Shown here in pieces: positions 1 through 9,412 of a DNA stretch of 64,000 nt. Every line of letters begins with the position of its first letter. Positions within the stretch are counted from its first letter, which is position 1. Below the pieces are notes generated by a model. That model worked only from the letters and a program-made list of their open reading frames with translations. It was not told where the DNA came from and did no database searches. This stretch comes from Aquimarina sp. ERC-38. GTDB lineage: Bacteria > Bacteroidota > Bacteroidia > Flavobacteriales > Flavobacteriaceae. The stretch is from assembly GCF_026222555.1 (NCBI RefSeq), contig NZ_CP098511.1:2771501-2835500 (forward strand), written 5' to 3'. The position numbers and the translations under genes were made by a program.

Positions 1-44
1 GTTTATAATAGGTGCGAATCATAAAAATTAAGCCTAATAAATAA

Positions 45-85
45 AACAAAGCTACCCGGTAAGATGAGTAGCTTTGTTGCTTTTA
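45..85 (+). terminator. Rho-independent terminator of a gene upstream of the window
   Basis: A perfect 11-bp stem (AACAAAGCTAC at 45-55, GTAGCTTTGTT at 68-78) with a 12-nt loop is followed by a T-rich stretch. No gene inside the window ends here on the plus strand, so it probably closes a gene left of base 1. It is almost symmetrical and could also work on the minus strand for the protease pseudogene that ends at 213. Confidence 0.6.
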
Positions 86-155
86 TGACGGGTGTGAGTT
101 AACTATAGTGGTTTAAAATCGTCAATATATCACTTGTTACGATGTTGTGTTTAAA

Positions 156-167
156 CTTTCGCGAAAG
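156..167. repeat. CTTTCGCGAAAG palindrome
   Basis: A perfect 12-bp palindrome followed by CGA lies in the otherwise empty stretch 86-212. Short palindromes of this CTTTCGCGAAAG type are, as I recall, common between genes in flavobacterial genomes. No function can be read from it here. Confidence 0.4.
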
Positions 168-212
168 CGAAATAAAAACCAGACAATAAAGACTTTAAAT
201 TTCTATTGAATA

Positions 213-959
213 TTACTTTAATTCAGATATAAACTTCATTGCATTTTTCATGTTTGTTGCTTGTAATAATACTTGTTTTGTATTTTCATCTTCTCCACCA
301 GAGGTGACGAGTCCTATAACCTCACCTTTTTTATCAACCACCGGAGAACCACTTAGCCCACCTAAACTTGTAGGGCCTTTTACCTGAATAAGTTGATGAT
401 ATATTCCATCCGTGGTATCATATTTATATTCGTAAATACGTTGCGCCCCCAGCGTATCTTTATAAGACCACCCGACTACGTATACATCTTCTCCTTTCTT
501 AAGAGGTTTGGTTCTGAATTTTAAAGGCTTATGGTTGGGTTTATTTTCTTTTACAGAAAATATAAGCCAGTCATTATAGGTTTCCCAATGATCGTTCATA
601 TAACTCCAGGTAAGCGAATCTTACCTATTTACACTTAATAGTTTGTCCAGGTTTATATAAGAAGTGCTATCATTTTTAGGATGCATTCTCCATTGATCCA
701 GTTGTCCTTCAAAATCTACAAATTTCATCCGGTCTGTTTTAGCGATCATTAAAACGTGCTTTGCGGTAATCGCATACGTACGATTATCGTATTGAACTAA
801 AAAGCCATTTCCGGCATTAGGATTATTAAAGGATGCGTCTGAATAAGTAACCTTATTAATGAGACCTATAGGTCGGTTTTCTAATTTTTTTGATGTTGAA
901 CAACTTACGATCGCAGTAACTACAAGTACTACTACTATATATCTTAATAATATTGGCAT
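213..959 (-). pseudogene. Trypsin-like serine protease lipoprotein, split by one in-frame TAA
   Basis: The coding sequence runs on the minus strand from ATG at 959. The N-terminus is a lipoprotein signal (hydrophobic stretch, then lipobox AIVSC), so an envelope-anchored protease is likely. The His of the triad is visible in ITAKHVL, a likely Asp in NDWLIF, and the Ser in GGLSGSPVV. A TAA at 621-623 follows SVNR; the seven codons after it and the rest (MNDHWETYND...) continue in the same frame to 213, so a single nonsense change separates His from Asp and Ser. The upstream half would be an inactive stub. A start at 1022 is possible but would put about 20 polar residues before the signal. It could be a sequencing error, but two neighbouring genes are also broken. 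Fold assignment is firm; substrate unknown. Confidence 0.8.
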
Positions 960-1203
960 AGGTAGCGTTTTTTCATAGCAAATTTGTAGATAATAATGCT
1001 TGTATTCTTCTAATATCGACAAATACGCAATAACCGAATGTAAATAGGCCGCATCATCCGTTTTTTTGAATTATAGACAGTAAACACCTCTTTGTCTACA
1101 GAAAAGTTGAATCTGTCCATATTCCAATACATTGTTAATTATTCAATTACTTTTGTACGTTAAGAACCGTTCAGCAACCCATTATTCTGGTATAAATCTA
1201 TTT

Positions 1204-1656
1204 ATGAAAAAGTTATTTTTCTTTTATCTATTATTTTTATTTATTCATTTTTCCGGATGGAGTCAAAGTGAAACTTACCAAAATAAAAAAACTGAAAAAA
1301 TAGTTCAAGGCTCTGTATTTACTAAAATTATAAATAGAGAATTACCCGCTACTATTGTATATGAAGATGATGATATTATATCTTTTGTGCCTTTGAGGCT
1401 TCAGGCTCCTGTTCATCTTCTTATTGTTCCAAAGAAAGAGATTTATACTATTAATGATGCTACGGAAGAAGATATGAAGGTTCTGGGTAAAATGATCCTG
1501 GTAGCCAAAAAGTTAGCAAAGGAAAGAGGCGTTTCAGAAACCGGTTATCGTCTCTCCATCAATACGAATGAAGATGCCGGTCAATCTGTGTTCCATATTC
1601 ATATGCATTTACTAGGCGGTAAGAAATTAGGGCCTATGGTAGTACAAGAAGAGTAA
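1204..1656 (+). CDS. HIT-family hydrolase with an N-terminal signal peptide
   Basis: A HIT (histidine triad) nucleotide hydrolase/transferase of about 150 residues. The catalytic triad motif is HIHMHLLGG (His131, His133, His135), preceded by the usual SVFTKIINRELPA...YEDDDIISF start of the domain. I chose ATG 1204 because MKKLFFFYLLFLFIHFSGWSQ is a clean signal peptide with cleavage near WSQ; an earlier in-frame start at 1132 would only add an unlikely leader. HIT enzymes (HinT, Fhit and relatives) normally act in the cytosol on nucleoside phosphoramidates or dinucleotides, so a secretion signal is odd and suggests a periplasmic role. The stop at 1656 lies 4 bases before the LytS-type gene, so they may be co-transcribed. 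Confidence 0.85.
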   Translation: MKKLFFFYLLFLFIHFSGWSQSETYQNKKTEKIVQGSVFTKIINRELPATIVYEDDDIISFVPLRLQAPVHLLIVPKKEIYTINDATEEDMKVLGKMILVAKKLAKERGVSETGYRLSINTNEDAGQSVFHIHMHLLGGKKLGPMVVQEE

Positions 1657-1660
1657 GTTG

Positions 1661-2786
1661 ATGCCTATCTATAAAAATAGAGTAGTGCAGCATATCCTTT
1701 TTTGGATAGGTATTTTTATATTTTATATTTTTTCAAATGCAAGCCCGGAATTATTAAGGCAATCCATAGAAACTACTTTGCTCAAGTTTCCTTTGCTTAT
1801 GATCGCCGCTTATGTTTTTAATTTCTGGCAGGTGCCAAAATACCTGGTTCAGAAAAAATACATGGCTTTTGGGATATCCATGATTGCCATAGTGTTGTTA
1901 CTTACCGTGTTATTTCGCGTGAGTGGATATTACTATCTGGATAAGTACTGTGAAAACGGACCGTATCCTTTTATTAGTTTACAGGATTTTCCTTTTTATA
2001 TGTTGTCTTTTCATTTTCCTGCATTACTCATGTATTTTTATAAAACAAATAAAATGCAGGAGCAAGAAAGAGAAAAAATCCATCAACTAAAAAGGGAAAA
2101 AATTTCTACGGAACTCAAATATTTAAAAGCACAGCTTAACCCGCATTTTCTATTTAATACGCTTAATAACCTATATTCTTATGTAATTACTAAATCTCCC
2201 AAGGCTCCTAACATGGTTTTACAGCTTTCCGAAATTTTGGATTATATTTTATATAAAAGTCAAAGAACTTCTGTAGGGTTGAATGAGGAAATCCATACCA
2301 TAGAAAACTATATTGCTCTTGAACAAATAAAGTATAACGACCGCTTAGTAGTTAATTTTAAGAAAAACATATGTAGGGCTGAATGAGGAAATTCATACCA
2401 TAGAAAACTATATTGCTCTTGAACAAATAAAGTATAACGACCGCTTAGTAGTTAATTTTAAGAAAAACATAGCTAATGAGCGACAAGCTATTACACCGCT
2501 TATATTATTATCTATCGTAGAAAATGCTTTTAAACACGGGGTAAGCGGAAGTATTGAAAAACCGGAAGTTCGAATCTCACTGGAACAAGCAGAAGATTTT
2601 TTAAAATTTGTAGTTTGGAATACCAATACGAGCGAGATAAATAATAAAACTGACCATTATAAAAGTGGAATTGGGCTTGTTAATATTAAAAGGCAATTAG
2701 ATTTAATTTACCCGGATGCGCACGAGTTAAAAGTTGAAGAAACCGAACAATTTTTTGAGCTAACACTGATTTTAAAAATTACTTAA
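1661..2786 (+). pseudogene. LytS-type sensor histidine kinase disrupted by a 100-bp tandem duplication
   Basis: The N-terminus has about four membrane segments (residues 8-125), then a short coiled coil and the His_kinase H-box AQLNPHFLFNTLNN (His162), typical of the LytS/YehU family that pairs with LytTR regulators. After residue 240 the frame shifts and stops (KKNICRAE) because bases 2272-2371 are repeated at 2372-2471, and 100 is not a multiple of three. With one copy removed the frame continues through the N-box SIVENAFKHGV and G-box GIGLVNIKRQL to a stop at 2784-2786, one base before the response regulator: a normal ~341-residue kinase. Without its ATP-binding part the encoded product cannot phosphorylate. 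I start at ATG 1661 rather than the TTG at 1658. Confidence 0.88.
2272..2471 (+). repeat. 100-bp direct tandem duplication inside the kinase gene
   Basis: Bases 2272-2371 and 2372-2471 match at a 100-base offset with two visible differences (GGGTT/GGGCT and AATCC/AATTC). The near identity points to a recent event. Confidence 0.95.
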
Positions 2787-2787
2787 G

Positions 2788-3486
2788 ATGGTACGATGTT
2801 TATTAGTAGACGATGAATCTCCGGCAATAGCACTATTGAATGATCATATTAAAAGTTTTAAGGATTTAGAAGTAATTGCTACTGCCTATAGTGCGGTGGA
2901 AGCTTTTGAAATACTTAAAAAAGAAGAAATTGACCTTATTTTTCTGGACATCGAAATGCCGGTTTTAAAAGGTATTGACTTTTTAAAAACATTAAAAAAC
3001 CCTCCAAAAGTGATCATTACCACGGCCTACCGGGAGTATGCACTCGATGGGTACAATCTGGATATTATAGATTACTTGTTAAAACCGATTTCCCTAGATA
3101 GATTTATAAAGTCCATAGACCGCTATTATGAACGTGTACAACATCAACTTGATACCACTCCGGAATTGGTGCCTACGGAATCGTATTTCTTTGTAAACGT
3201 AAATAAAAAACAAATTAAAGTTGTTTTTGATGATATTTTATATGTAGAAAGCCTTAAAGATTATGTAAGGATTCATACTACAGATCAGAGAATTGTTGTT
3301 AAAAGTAATATTGGTAAGATGGCAACACGTCTTCCTTCCCACCTTTTTTTACGAACACATCGTTCCTTTATCGTTGCTATTCAAAAAATTACAGCCTACA
3401 CACAACGGGATATTGAAATCGATACGATCGAAATACCAATTGGTTCTAGCTATGCTCTACAGGTATCGGCGACACTCACTGTATAA
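2788..3486 (+). CDS. LytTR-family response regulator
   Basis: Two-domain regulator of 232 residues. The receiver domain (1-120) shows the acidic pair Asp8/Asp9, phospho-acceptor Asp54 in FLDIEMP, Thr79 and Lys99 (LLKP). A LytTR DNA-binding domain follows (about 135-232, with YVESLKDYVRIHT and LPSHLFLRTHRSFIVA). It starts one base after the stop of the kinase gene, a typical LytS/LytR arrangement, and would control genes by binding paired direct repeats. Since the partner kinase is broken, this regulator may be orphaned, cross-activated by another kinase or held inactive. It is complete, with no missing key residue. Confidence 0.93.
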   Translation: MVRCLLVDDESPAIALLNDHIKSFKDLEVIATAYSAVEAFEILKKEEIDLIFLDIEMPVLKGIDFLKTLKNPPKVIITTAYREYALDGYNLDIIDYLLKPISLDRFIKSIDRYYERVQHQLDTTPELVPTESYFFVNVNKKQIKVVFDDILYVESLKDYVRIHTTDQRIVVKSNIGKMATRLPSHLFLRTHRSFIVAIQKITAYTQRDIEIDTIEIPIGSSYALQVSATLTV

Positions 3487-3605
3487 TTCAACCTTATGTT
3501 CGCTTAAAGGCTATTCATAGTTGGTTATTTTAAAGTAATCTATTTTGGTGAAAACACATATTTATACAGGCTACATTTGGAATCTATCTATTAATTAAAA
3601 CAGCT

Positions 3606-4478
3606 ATGTTTCATATAAAGTACACCATTGTTTTAGCCATTTTTTTAACAACAGTTTCCTGTAAAACGCAAAAAACACAAAGAGAATTAGAATTTGAAGC
3701 AACAAAAAATTACCAACCTAAGTCTTTAAATAACTATGGGTTTGTTCTTCCGGTAGGTTCAAAGGTACCCGAGGTGCATCAACTTGCCAACGATCTTCAA
3801 GCTGATTTCTTTTTCTATAGAAATAAGGAAAAATATGAACAAACAGCAGATAAGATTATTCAATTGGATTCAACTTATGCCACCGCCTATTTGATGAAAT
3901 CCTTTTACGAAACAGATACTTTAGCATATAAAAGGCTTATGACTAAAGCTTTTGAACTCTCAAAGAAAAATGACTTGATATCAGAACGATCTATGGTACA
4001 AGCCGATTACTATCTTCTTATCGAAAAAAATTATAAAAAAGCACAGGAATACTTTCAAAAGGTGGTGGATATCTATCCTGATAGTGCTATTGCCATCTAG
4101 TGTGTAGGTATGGCATATTATATGGATGATAAGTTTGAGGGTGCTTTAAGGTGTTTTACAAAAAGTACGGAGCTTATACCTAACTTACCCAAAGGCCTGG
4201 AAATGATTTCAGGCGTCTTTTATCACATGGGGAATTATAAAAAATCATTGAAATACCTTAAAAAGGCCATGCAGCATGGTGCAAATGCCAAAAACGACAT
4301 CAACTTTTCTGAATTTGAAAGTTTTGTATACTACAGAAACGCTTTATACAAAGAAACGATAGCCTCTGTAGAAAAAGCTTTTACTTACGGCGAAAAATAT
4401 AGAAACAGTGATAATTTGAATAAGGTATATAATTTGGCTAAGGGTAAGTTGGATTCTATTCAATCTTTGGGAAATTGA
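3606..4478 (+). pseudogene. TPR-repeat lipoprotein split by one in-frame TAG
   Basis: Starts at ATG 3606 with a lipoprotein signal (hydrophobic stretch ending LTTVSC). The chain carries TPR-like helices (KAQEYFQKVVDIYPDS, KFEGALRCFTKSTELIPNLP, NYKKSLKYLKKAMQHG), suggesting an envelope protein-interaction scaffold. The TAG at 4098-4100 follows DSAIAI, and the next codon continues the repeat in the same frame (CVGMAYYMDDKFEG) to the stop at 4476-4478. Together this is one ~290-residue protein, so a single nonsense change interrupts it. It follows the LytTR regulator by 119 bases. Function is not recognisable beyond the TPR fold. Confidence 0.8.
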
Positions 4479-4754
4479 TTTTATTTGTTGCAATATATTT
4501 TCTGTTATTTAGCTTTATCTTCTAAGTAAAAGGTTTGCAAAACTAAGTTTCTATCGATGTTAATAAAAGCCAGGGAAAATTGTAATTATTACTTGGGTTA
4601 ATGGATTCGTAAATTTATATTTGATGAGTTTGAAGTACGATAATCACACGCAAATCAAAACATTACCAGATACACTATTGTGGATAAGATAAAAATAGTA
4701 TCTTTTTTATAACTACTTTCAAATTTCCTTTATTAACATAAAACTATAGTTAAA

Positions 4755-5174
4755 ATGTCCGATTTAAAATCCGAATTTTTATTTGAAATAACAGCTCTAT
4801 TAGATAAACCCATAGAAATTGGTGAATCGCCGCTAGGCAAACGATTAATATATCCTGTGGTAGGGGGTACTTTTGATGGCCCTGACCTTAAAGGTAAAGT
4901 TTTACCAAATGGTGGGGATTGGCTTTTAATGCTAGATGCTACCACGACAAAATTAGATGTCAGAGCAATTTTAGAAACCGATGGAGGAGATAAAATATAT
5001 ATTCATTACGGTGGATTTATCCATTACAAAGCAGATGGAAGTTACTATTTCCGTACTAATCCGGTATTTGAAACCTCTTCTGAGAAGTATAACTGGTTAA
5101 ATTATACCATTGGTGTTGGCGTTGGGGAGTTAATTGAAGGAGGTGTAAAATATAAAGTTTACGCAATAAAATAA
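4755..5174 (+). CDS. DUF3237 (UPF0311) family protein
   Basis: A 139-residue protein that matches the small DUF3237 beta-barrel family across its length: LLFEI-type start, ESPLGKRLIYPVVGGTFDGP, LPNGGDWLLM and the conserved GFIHYKADGSYYFRTNPVFET stretch. The family has no settled biochemical role. No signal peptide, so probably cytosolic. It stands alone: 276 bases separate it from the TPR pseudogene and a dispersed repeat follows. Family call is firm; function unknown. Confidence 0.85.
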   Translation: MSDLKSEFLFEITALLDKPIEIGESPLGKRLIYPVVGGTFDGPDLKGKVLPNGGDWLLMLDATTTKLDVRAILETDGGDKIYIHYGGFIHYKADGSYYFRTNPVFETSSEKYNWLNYTIGVGVGELIEGGVKYKVYAIK

Positions 5175-5238
5175 TTAGTATGAGATCCAGGGTAGCACGA
5201 TATAATTTTCCTACTCACTAAAATTATTTCTTTTAATT

Positions 5239-5443
5239 ATTAGTGTCCGGTTGAAATGAGTAAAAGTTGGTAAAGCATAGTAAAAAAGGTCATTCTAAAC
5301 TTTAAAATATTTAGAGGTTGCTTTTCTACTTTTTAAATTAATTCAATTTTTTAGCGTAAATAATTTTATAATATTGATTTTCAATAGTGTAATTATTAGT
5401 CTTGATTCTTGAAGCGATAGCGATCTTGAATCTTTTCTAAGCA
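5239..5443 (+). repeat. MITE-like repeat family 1, copy A (3' end degraded)
   Basis: Begins with the family terminus ATTAGTGTCCGGTT and keeps the internal AT-rich body through AGAAGCGATAGCGA-type sequence, but lacks the GC-rich hairpin and the terminal ACCGGACACTAAT found in the complete copy at 9413. It occupies part of the gene-poor stretch 5175-5787; the rest is AT-rich sequence with a short gene remnant at 5508. Confidence 0.8.
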
Positions 5444-5507
5444 TCAATTTTTTTTATTATAGCTTAGTAAAACATGTTATAACCTTACTTATTTTACTTG
5501 CAAATTA

Positions 5508-5583
5508 AATGAAACAATTAATCTACTCATAAACTTTTTATTGTTTTGGCCTCTTTCCATTAAAAAACTTTAGTTTACAATGT
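5508..5583 (+). pseudogene. Degenerate remnant resembling the 5' end of the gene at 7015
   Basis: From ATGAAACAATTAAT at 5508 the sequence aligns by eye with the beginning of the gene at 7015 (ATGAGACAATTTAT) for about 75 bases, including AACTTTAGTTTACAAT versus AACCTTAGTTTTTAAT, and the similarity extends about 35 bases upstream. A stop occurs after seven codons. It looks like the relic of a duplicated gene; the alignment is short and AT-rich. Confidence 0.4.
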
Positions 5584-5742
5584 TGCAATGGATTTACCGG
5601 AGCATATCATAAAGACAATGAAAGATCGCATTTCCTTTAAAAAATGGAACTTAAAATAAACATTGCCAGTATTATAGGATTAGTTGTCAATGCTAGCCTA
5701 TCTATAAAAATTTCACTTCTTCTTTATTTAAAACATATTTAC

Positions 5743-5750
5743 TAAATTTG
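5743..5750 (+). promoter_or_regulatory. Possible Bacteroidota -7 element (TAAATTTG)
   Basis: TAAATTTG fits the Bacteroidota -7 consensus TAnnTTTG and sits 38 bases before the start at 5788. No clear TTG -33 element lies about 20 bases upstream, so support is partial. Confidence 0.35.
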
Positions 5751-5787
5751 ACGTCAAATCATCAATCAATATAAATCTTCAATCAAT

Positions 5788-6735
5788 ATGCTGTCATTTT
5801 ACGGTAAACAATTAAAAATCTTAATAATCCTCCTTTTAAGTTCTATTTCTATTTTTTCTCAATCTGATATTGCAGAAAAGAATCTGGATGATAGGTTGAA
5901 AACATTAAAAGAAAAAGCGGTTTATAATGGAAAGCGTAATAATTATTACACTAAGGAAAGTTTCATATTAGTTGATGAGGCGGAAAAAAAATCTTTCGAA
6001 AGCTTAGCAAGACCATCAAAACAAAGTGAAATATCAAAATTTTTTAGGAGTAGATTAACTCGGGATGATTTGAAAAAAATTAATTATTCAAGAATTAGAT
6101 CCGGTATGGATTTTAATAATAATCCCTTTAAGAAGAAGAATTATGATTATAAGATAAGATTAAATTTTGAAGTTAATAAATTTAATAAAATTAGCAATCC
6201 GATAATTATTACTGGTAATACTGAGTTTAATAGAAAAATTGGAAAGATTTTTAGAAGTATTCCTATTGAAAAATTAAATATATCAGATATAAATAAAGCT
6301 TGTAAATATCAAATTCAATTATTTACTAAAGAAAAGGATAAAAAAGTTATAAATGCTAGTACAAATGTGGTTTGTGATGAGTTACCATCGTTTAAAAAAT
6401 GTGATGAATTGGAATTTTTTAGTGCTGAATCAACATGTTTTTATGAAGAATTATACAGTTATATATTAAATAACATATCTATAAATGCTATTTCCAAACA
6501 GAAGAAGAGAGGGAAGATTAAGATAGAACCACGATTTACTATTGATGCTAGTGGTGATATTGTAAATGCTAACTCGATAGCACCAAATCAAATCATTAAA
6601 GATGAGGTTGATAGGGTATTGAGAACATTAAATGGAAAAATCTCACCCGCCAAGAGAAATGGAAAACCTTTTAATCATTTTTACAAAACAACTTATATAA
6701 TTGTCGTAGAAAAACAAAGGAAAAATAAGAATTAA
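5788..6735 (+). CDS. Secreted protein with two TonB C-terminal-like segments
   Basis: A 315-residue protein with a signal peptide (KILIILLLSSISIFSQ, cleavage after SQ). The C-terminal part (about 232-310) has the pattern of a TonB C-terminal domain: a basic strand, FTIDASGDIVNANS, DEVDRVLRTLNGKISPAKRNGKP, and a final strand TTYIIVVE. A weaker similar segment appears at about 110-175 (IRLNFEVNKF... FNRKIGKIFRSIPI), so the protein may hold two diverged copies. There is no proline-rich linker or N-terminal membrane anchor like that of true TonB, so it need not drive receptors; such proteins are common but uncharacterised in Flavobacteriaceae. Very AT-rich codon use. Fold inferred from pattern only. 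Confidence 0.7.
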   Translation: MLSFYGKQLKILIILLLSSISIFSQSDIAEKNLDDRLKTLKEKAVYNGKRNNYYTKESFILVDEAEKKSFESLARPSKQSEISKFFRSRLTRDDLKKINYSRIRSGMDFNNNPFKKKNYDYKIRLNFEVNKFNKISNPIIITGNTEFNRKIGKIFRSIPIEKLNISDINKACKYQIQLFTKEKDKKVINASTNVVCDELPSFKKCDELEFFSAESTCFYEELYSYILNNISINAISKQKKRGKIKIEPRFTIDASGDIVNANSIAPNQIIKDEVDRVLRTLNGKISPAKRNGKPFNHFYKTTYIIVVEKQRKNKN

Positions 6736-7014
6736 GGTATTTATAATCAAGTTCTTATTTGAAATTTTAAGAATCAATTTAATTAATTTTTTTGGAGTTT
6801 TTAAGTTTGGAAAAGGTGCAAAATAAATCTAAACTATAAATTTTTTTAGTAAGGTTAAGGAAATAAATACTCATTATTGATCTTAAAATCAAGCTAAGTA
6901 TAACTAGTAAAATTCAGCAACCATATTATAGCCTTGTTCCCATTAAAACAAAATAATTTATATATCACTCTACGTAAAAACACTACAACTTTACGTACTT
7001 TACCTACAAGTTAA

Positions 7015-8055
7015 ATGAGACAATTTATTCTATTTGTACACTTCTTTACTGTATTTACTTCTTTTTGTCAGGAAACCTTAGTTTTTAATCCAATTAATCA
7101 TCTTCATCGACCATTTTTGAGTAAGAACAATAATGATTGTTGTAAAATTGAAACTGATATTTTCTTATCACAACAAAGGCCGTTAATAAAAAAGAATAGA
7201 GTTAAACAAGTTTTGATTGAGCATTCACAGATAAGTAAAGAGTTTGAGCAAACATTTGAAATTAATTATGATAAAGAGGAAAAGCTCATTAAATATTGTG
7301 GTTGGGGTAAACAAAGTGAACACTTTTGCCATGAATTTACATATAATAATAAAAAACAATTAGTTAAAATTGCAACAAATAATGTAAAAGGTTTATACGT
7401 TAAGTCACCTTATGATTCCTGTTTTAACTATGCAGGACGTTATCTTAAAAATATTACTTTTGAGTACGATCATAAAGATCGATTAAAAAAACAAAGATAC
7501 GAGTTCACTTCTGAAATAGAAGAATATAACTATACGCACAGTAAAGACGGTAATACCATAATTACGTATGACTCTGATGGATTAGAGGTAAAAAGAGAAG
7601 TAAAAGTAAGTGATAAAAAATTTATTTATTTTAATGGTAATAATAGGGAAGAAATAATATTTTATGATACTGAAGATAGAATTATAGGAATCAAAGTAAT
7701 TAACGATCTTAAAACTAACGGTTCCAAACGAAAATATTACTATAATAAAAATAACACTTATAGGTATTCTACCTGGGAAGGTAAAAACTTTGGAGCATTT
7801 TTGTATTATGATTCAAATGGAAAACTTAAAGGGGGTCTTGTAGGTGACGAAGATAAAAGCATTACGGAATACTATTATAATCAAAAAAGTTTATTAAAAA
7901 TTGTTAATGAAAATTTCTTAAGTTCAGAATATTCTTGTGAAAATTCCTATTCTTATTATAACAATGGTTTAATAAAAAAAATTATACGAAGAATAATGAC
8001 TGTAAATGAAAAGTGGAAAAGAGAAATATACAAGTATACATATGATATGTGGTAA
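7015..8055 (+). CDS. Secreted YD-repeat-like protein
   Basis: A 346-residue protein with a signal peptide (MRQFILFVHFFTVFTSFCQ). From about residue 85 to the end it carries eight or more short strands of the YD/RHS kind, each Tyr/Phe-Tyr-Asp/Asn plus a turn: EFTYNNKKQLVKI, FEYDHKDRLKKQ, ITYDSDGLEVKRE, IFYDTEDRIIGIK, LYYDSNGKLKGG, YYYNQKSLLKIV, YSYYNNGLIKKI. The array is far shorter than in RHS toxins and has no toxin tip, so it is more likely a small extracytoplasmic beta-rich protein of unknown role. It stands alone with 279 AT-rich bases upstream. A degraded copy of its 5' end seems to lie at 5508. Confidence 0.75.
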   Translation: MRQFILFVHFFTVFTSFCQETLVFNPINHLHRPFLSKNNNDCCKIETDIFLSQQRPLIKKNRVKQVLIEHSQISKEFEQTFEINYDKEEKLIKYCGWGKQSEHFCHEFTYNNKKQLVKIATNNVKGLYVKSPYDSCFNYAGRYLKNITFEYDHKDRLKKQRYEFTSEIEEYNYTHSKDGNTIITYDSDGLEVKREVKVSDKKFIYFNGNNREEIIFYDTEDRIIGIKVINDLKTNGSKRKYYYNKNNTYRYSTWEGKNFGAFLYYDSNGKLKGGLVGDEDKSITEYYYNQKSLLKIVNENFLSSEYSCENSYSYYNNGLIKKIIRRIMTVNEKWKREIYKYTYDMW

Positions 8056-8120
8056 AATTTGAACTAAAAAATTAATGTCATAGTCCCTTTTCAAAAATTA
8101 AACCTAACATCGACACTACC

Positions 8121-9218
8121 ATGAATGCCTTAGATTTTACTGTAAAAATAGATGACCTTCACCAGTACGAATTGATCACAAAAAATTATCCTGAAAAACT
8201 CTTACCTGATCAGGTAATGTTAGCAATTGAAAAATTTTCTTTTACTTCAAATAATATTACCTACGGCGTCGTGGGAGAACAGATGAACTATTGGAAATTT
8301 TTTCCAACACAACCCGGTTATGGGATCATTCCGGCCTGGGGTATCGCTCACGTAATTAATTCTAATCATCCGGAAGTAAAAGTAGGGCAACGGTTTTATG
8401 GGTACTATCCTATGAGTACCCATTTATTAGTTACCGCGGGCAAGGTTAGCAATAAAGGTTTTATGGATATTACCGAACATCGACAGGCGCTTCCACCCAT
8501 TTATAATTTTTATGTAAATATAGAACAAGACCCTTTGTTTACACCAAGAACCGAAGGATTAATCTCTATATTTCGTCCGTTATTTGTCACTTCTTTTTTA
8601 ATTAATGAGGCTTTGGCGGATCAAAATTTCTATGATGCCACGCAAATTATGGTAACCAGTGCTTCCAGTAAAACCGCTCAAGCTTTGGCCTTCTTATTAG
8701 CGCACCGAAAAAAAGAAATAGGACAAGAATTCAGTCTCGTAGCACTCACTTCTGATAGCAATGTAGCATTTGTCAAAAACCTAGGTTGGTACGATCAGAC
8801 CATCAGCTATGAGCAAATTTCTCACTTAACAGCTGATAAAAAATCAATCATTGTAGATTTTGCCGGTAACCATAACCTACAATTTAAACTACAAACGATA
8901 CTGAAAGAAGATTTAATATACAATTGTTTAGTAGGACTGGTGGATTGGCAAAATTTAGAAGGCGAGAACCCCTTGCCAAAAGAAGGAACTTTTTTCTTTG
9001 CTCCCAACCAGGTAGAAAAGCTACAAAAAGAATGGGGAGTAATCAAATTTCAACAAAAAGTCGGAGAAGCATTATTGCAATTTATAAGTCATGCACAATC
9101 AACCATTTCAATTAAAAAATATCAAGGGGTGGAGCAATTAAAACAATTGTATACAGATACCTTAAACGGAAAAGTGGATCCTAAATACGGGAATATAGTA
9201 AGCCTAAATGAAAGTTGA
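8121..9218 (+). CDS. DUF2855 family protein (MDR-like)
   Basis: A 365-residue cytosolic protein that fits DUF2855, a family distantly related to zinc-free medium-chain quinone oxidoreductases. Visible family features are the N-terminal GroES-like half (VMLAIEKFSFTSNNITYG, PAWGIAHVINSNHPEVKVGQRFYGYYPMSTHL) and a Rossmann-like half (ATQIMVTSASSKTAQALAFLLA, SIIVDFAGNHNLQFKLQTIL). No classical catalytic zinc ligands are seen. Substrate unknown. ATG 8121 is the only sensible start. It lies alone, 65 bases after the YD-repeat gene. Confidence 0.85.
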   Translation: MNALDFTVKIDDLHQYELITKNYPEKLLPDQVMLAIEKFSFTSNNITYGVVGEQMNYWKFFPTQPGYGIIPAWGIAHVINSNHPEVKVGQRFYGYYPMSTHLLVTAGKVSNKGFMDITEHRQALPPIYNFYVNIEQDPLFTPRTEGLISIFRPLFVTSFLINEALADQNFYDATQIMVTSASSKTAQALAFLLAHRKKEIGQEFSLVALTSDSNVAFVKNLGWYDQTISYEQISHLTADKKSIIVDFAGNHNLQFKLQTILKEDLIYNCLVGLVDWQNLEGENPLPKEGTFFFAPNQVEKLQKEWGVIKFQQKVGEALLQFISHAQSTISIKKYQGVEQLKQLYTDTLNGKVDPKYGNIVSLNES

Positions 9219-9412
9219 TTATTATAACGATTGAACAATCATAACCCTACGCTAGCACAGAAATATAGCTTAACAAATATAAAATGGCATAGAGGTTTTA
9301 TAAAGAAAAAAATGGAAGATTTAGGTAAAAAACGCAAGCATAGTCTTAGCTAAGACGAGGTTTTTAACGCAGGGATTCAAATTTTCTCTATGAAGATTTA
9401 TGCTATTTTAAT

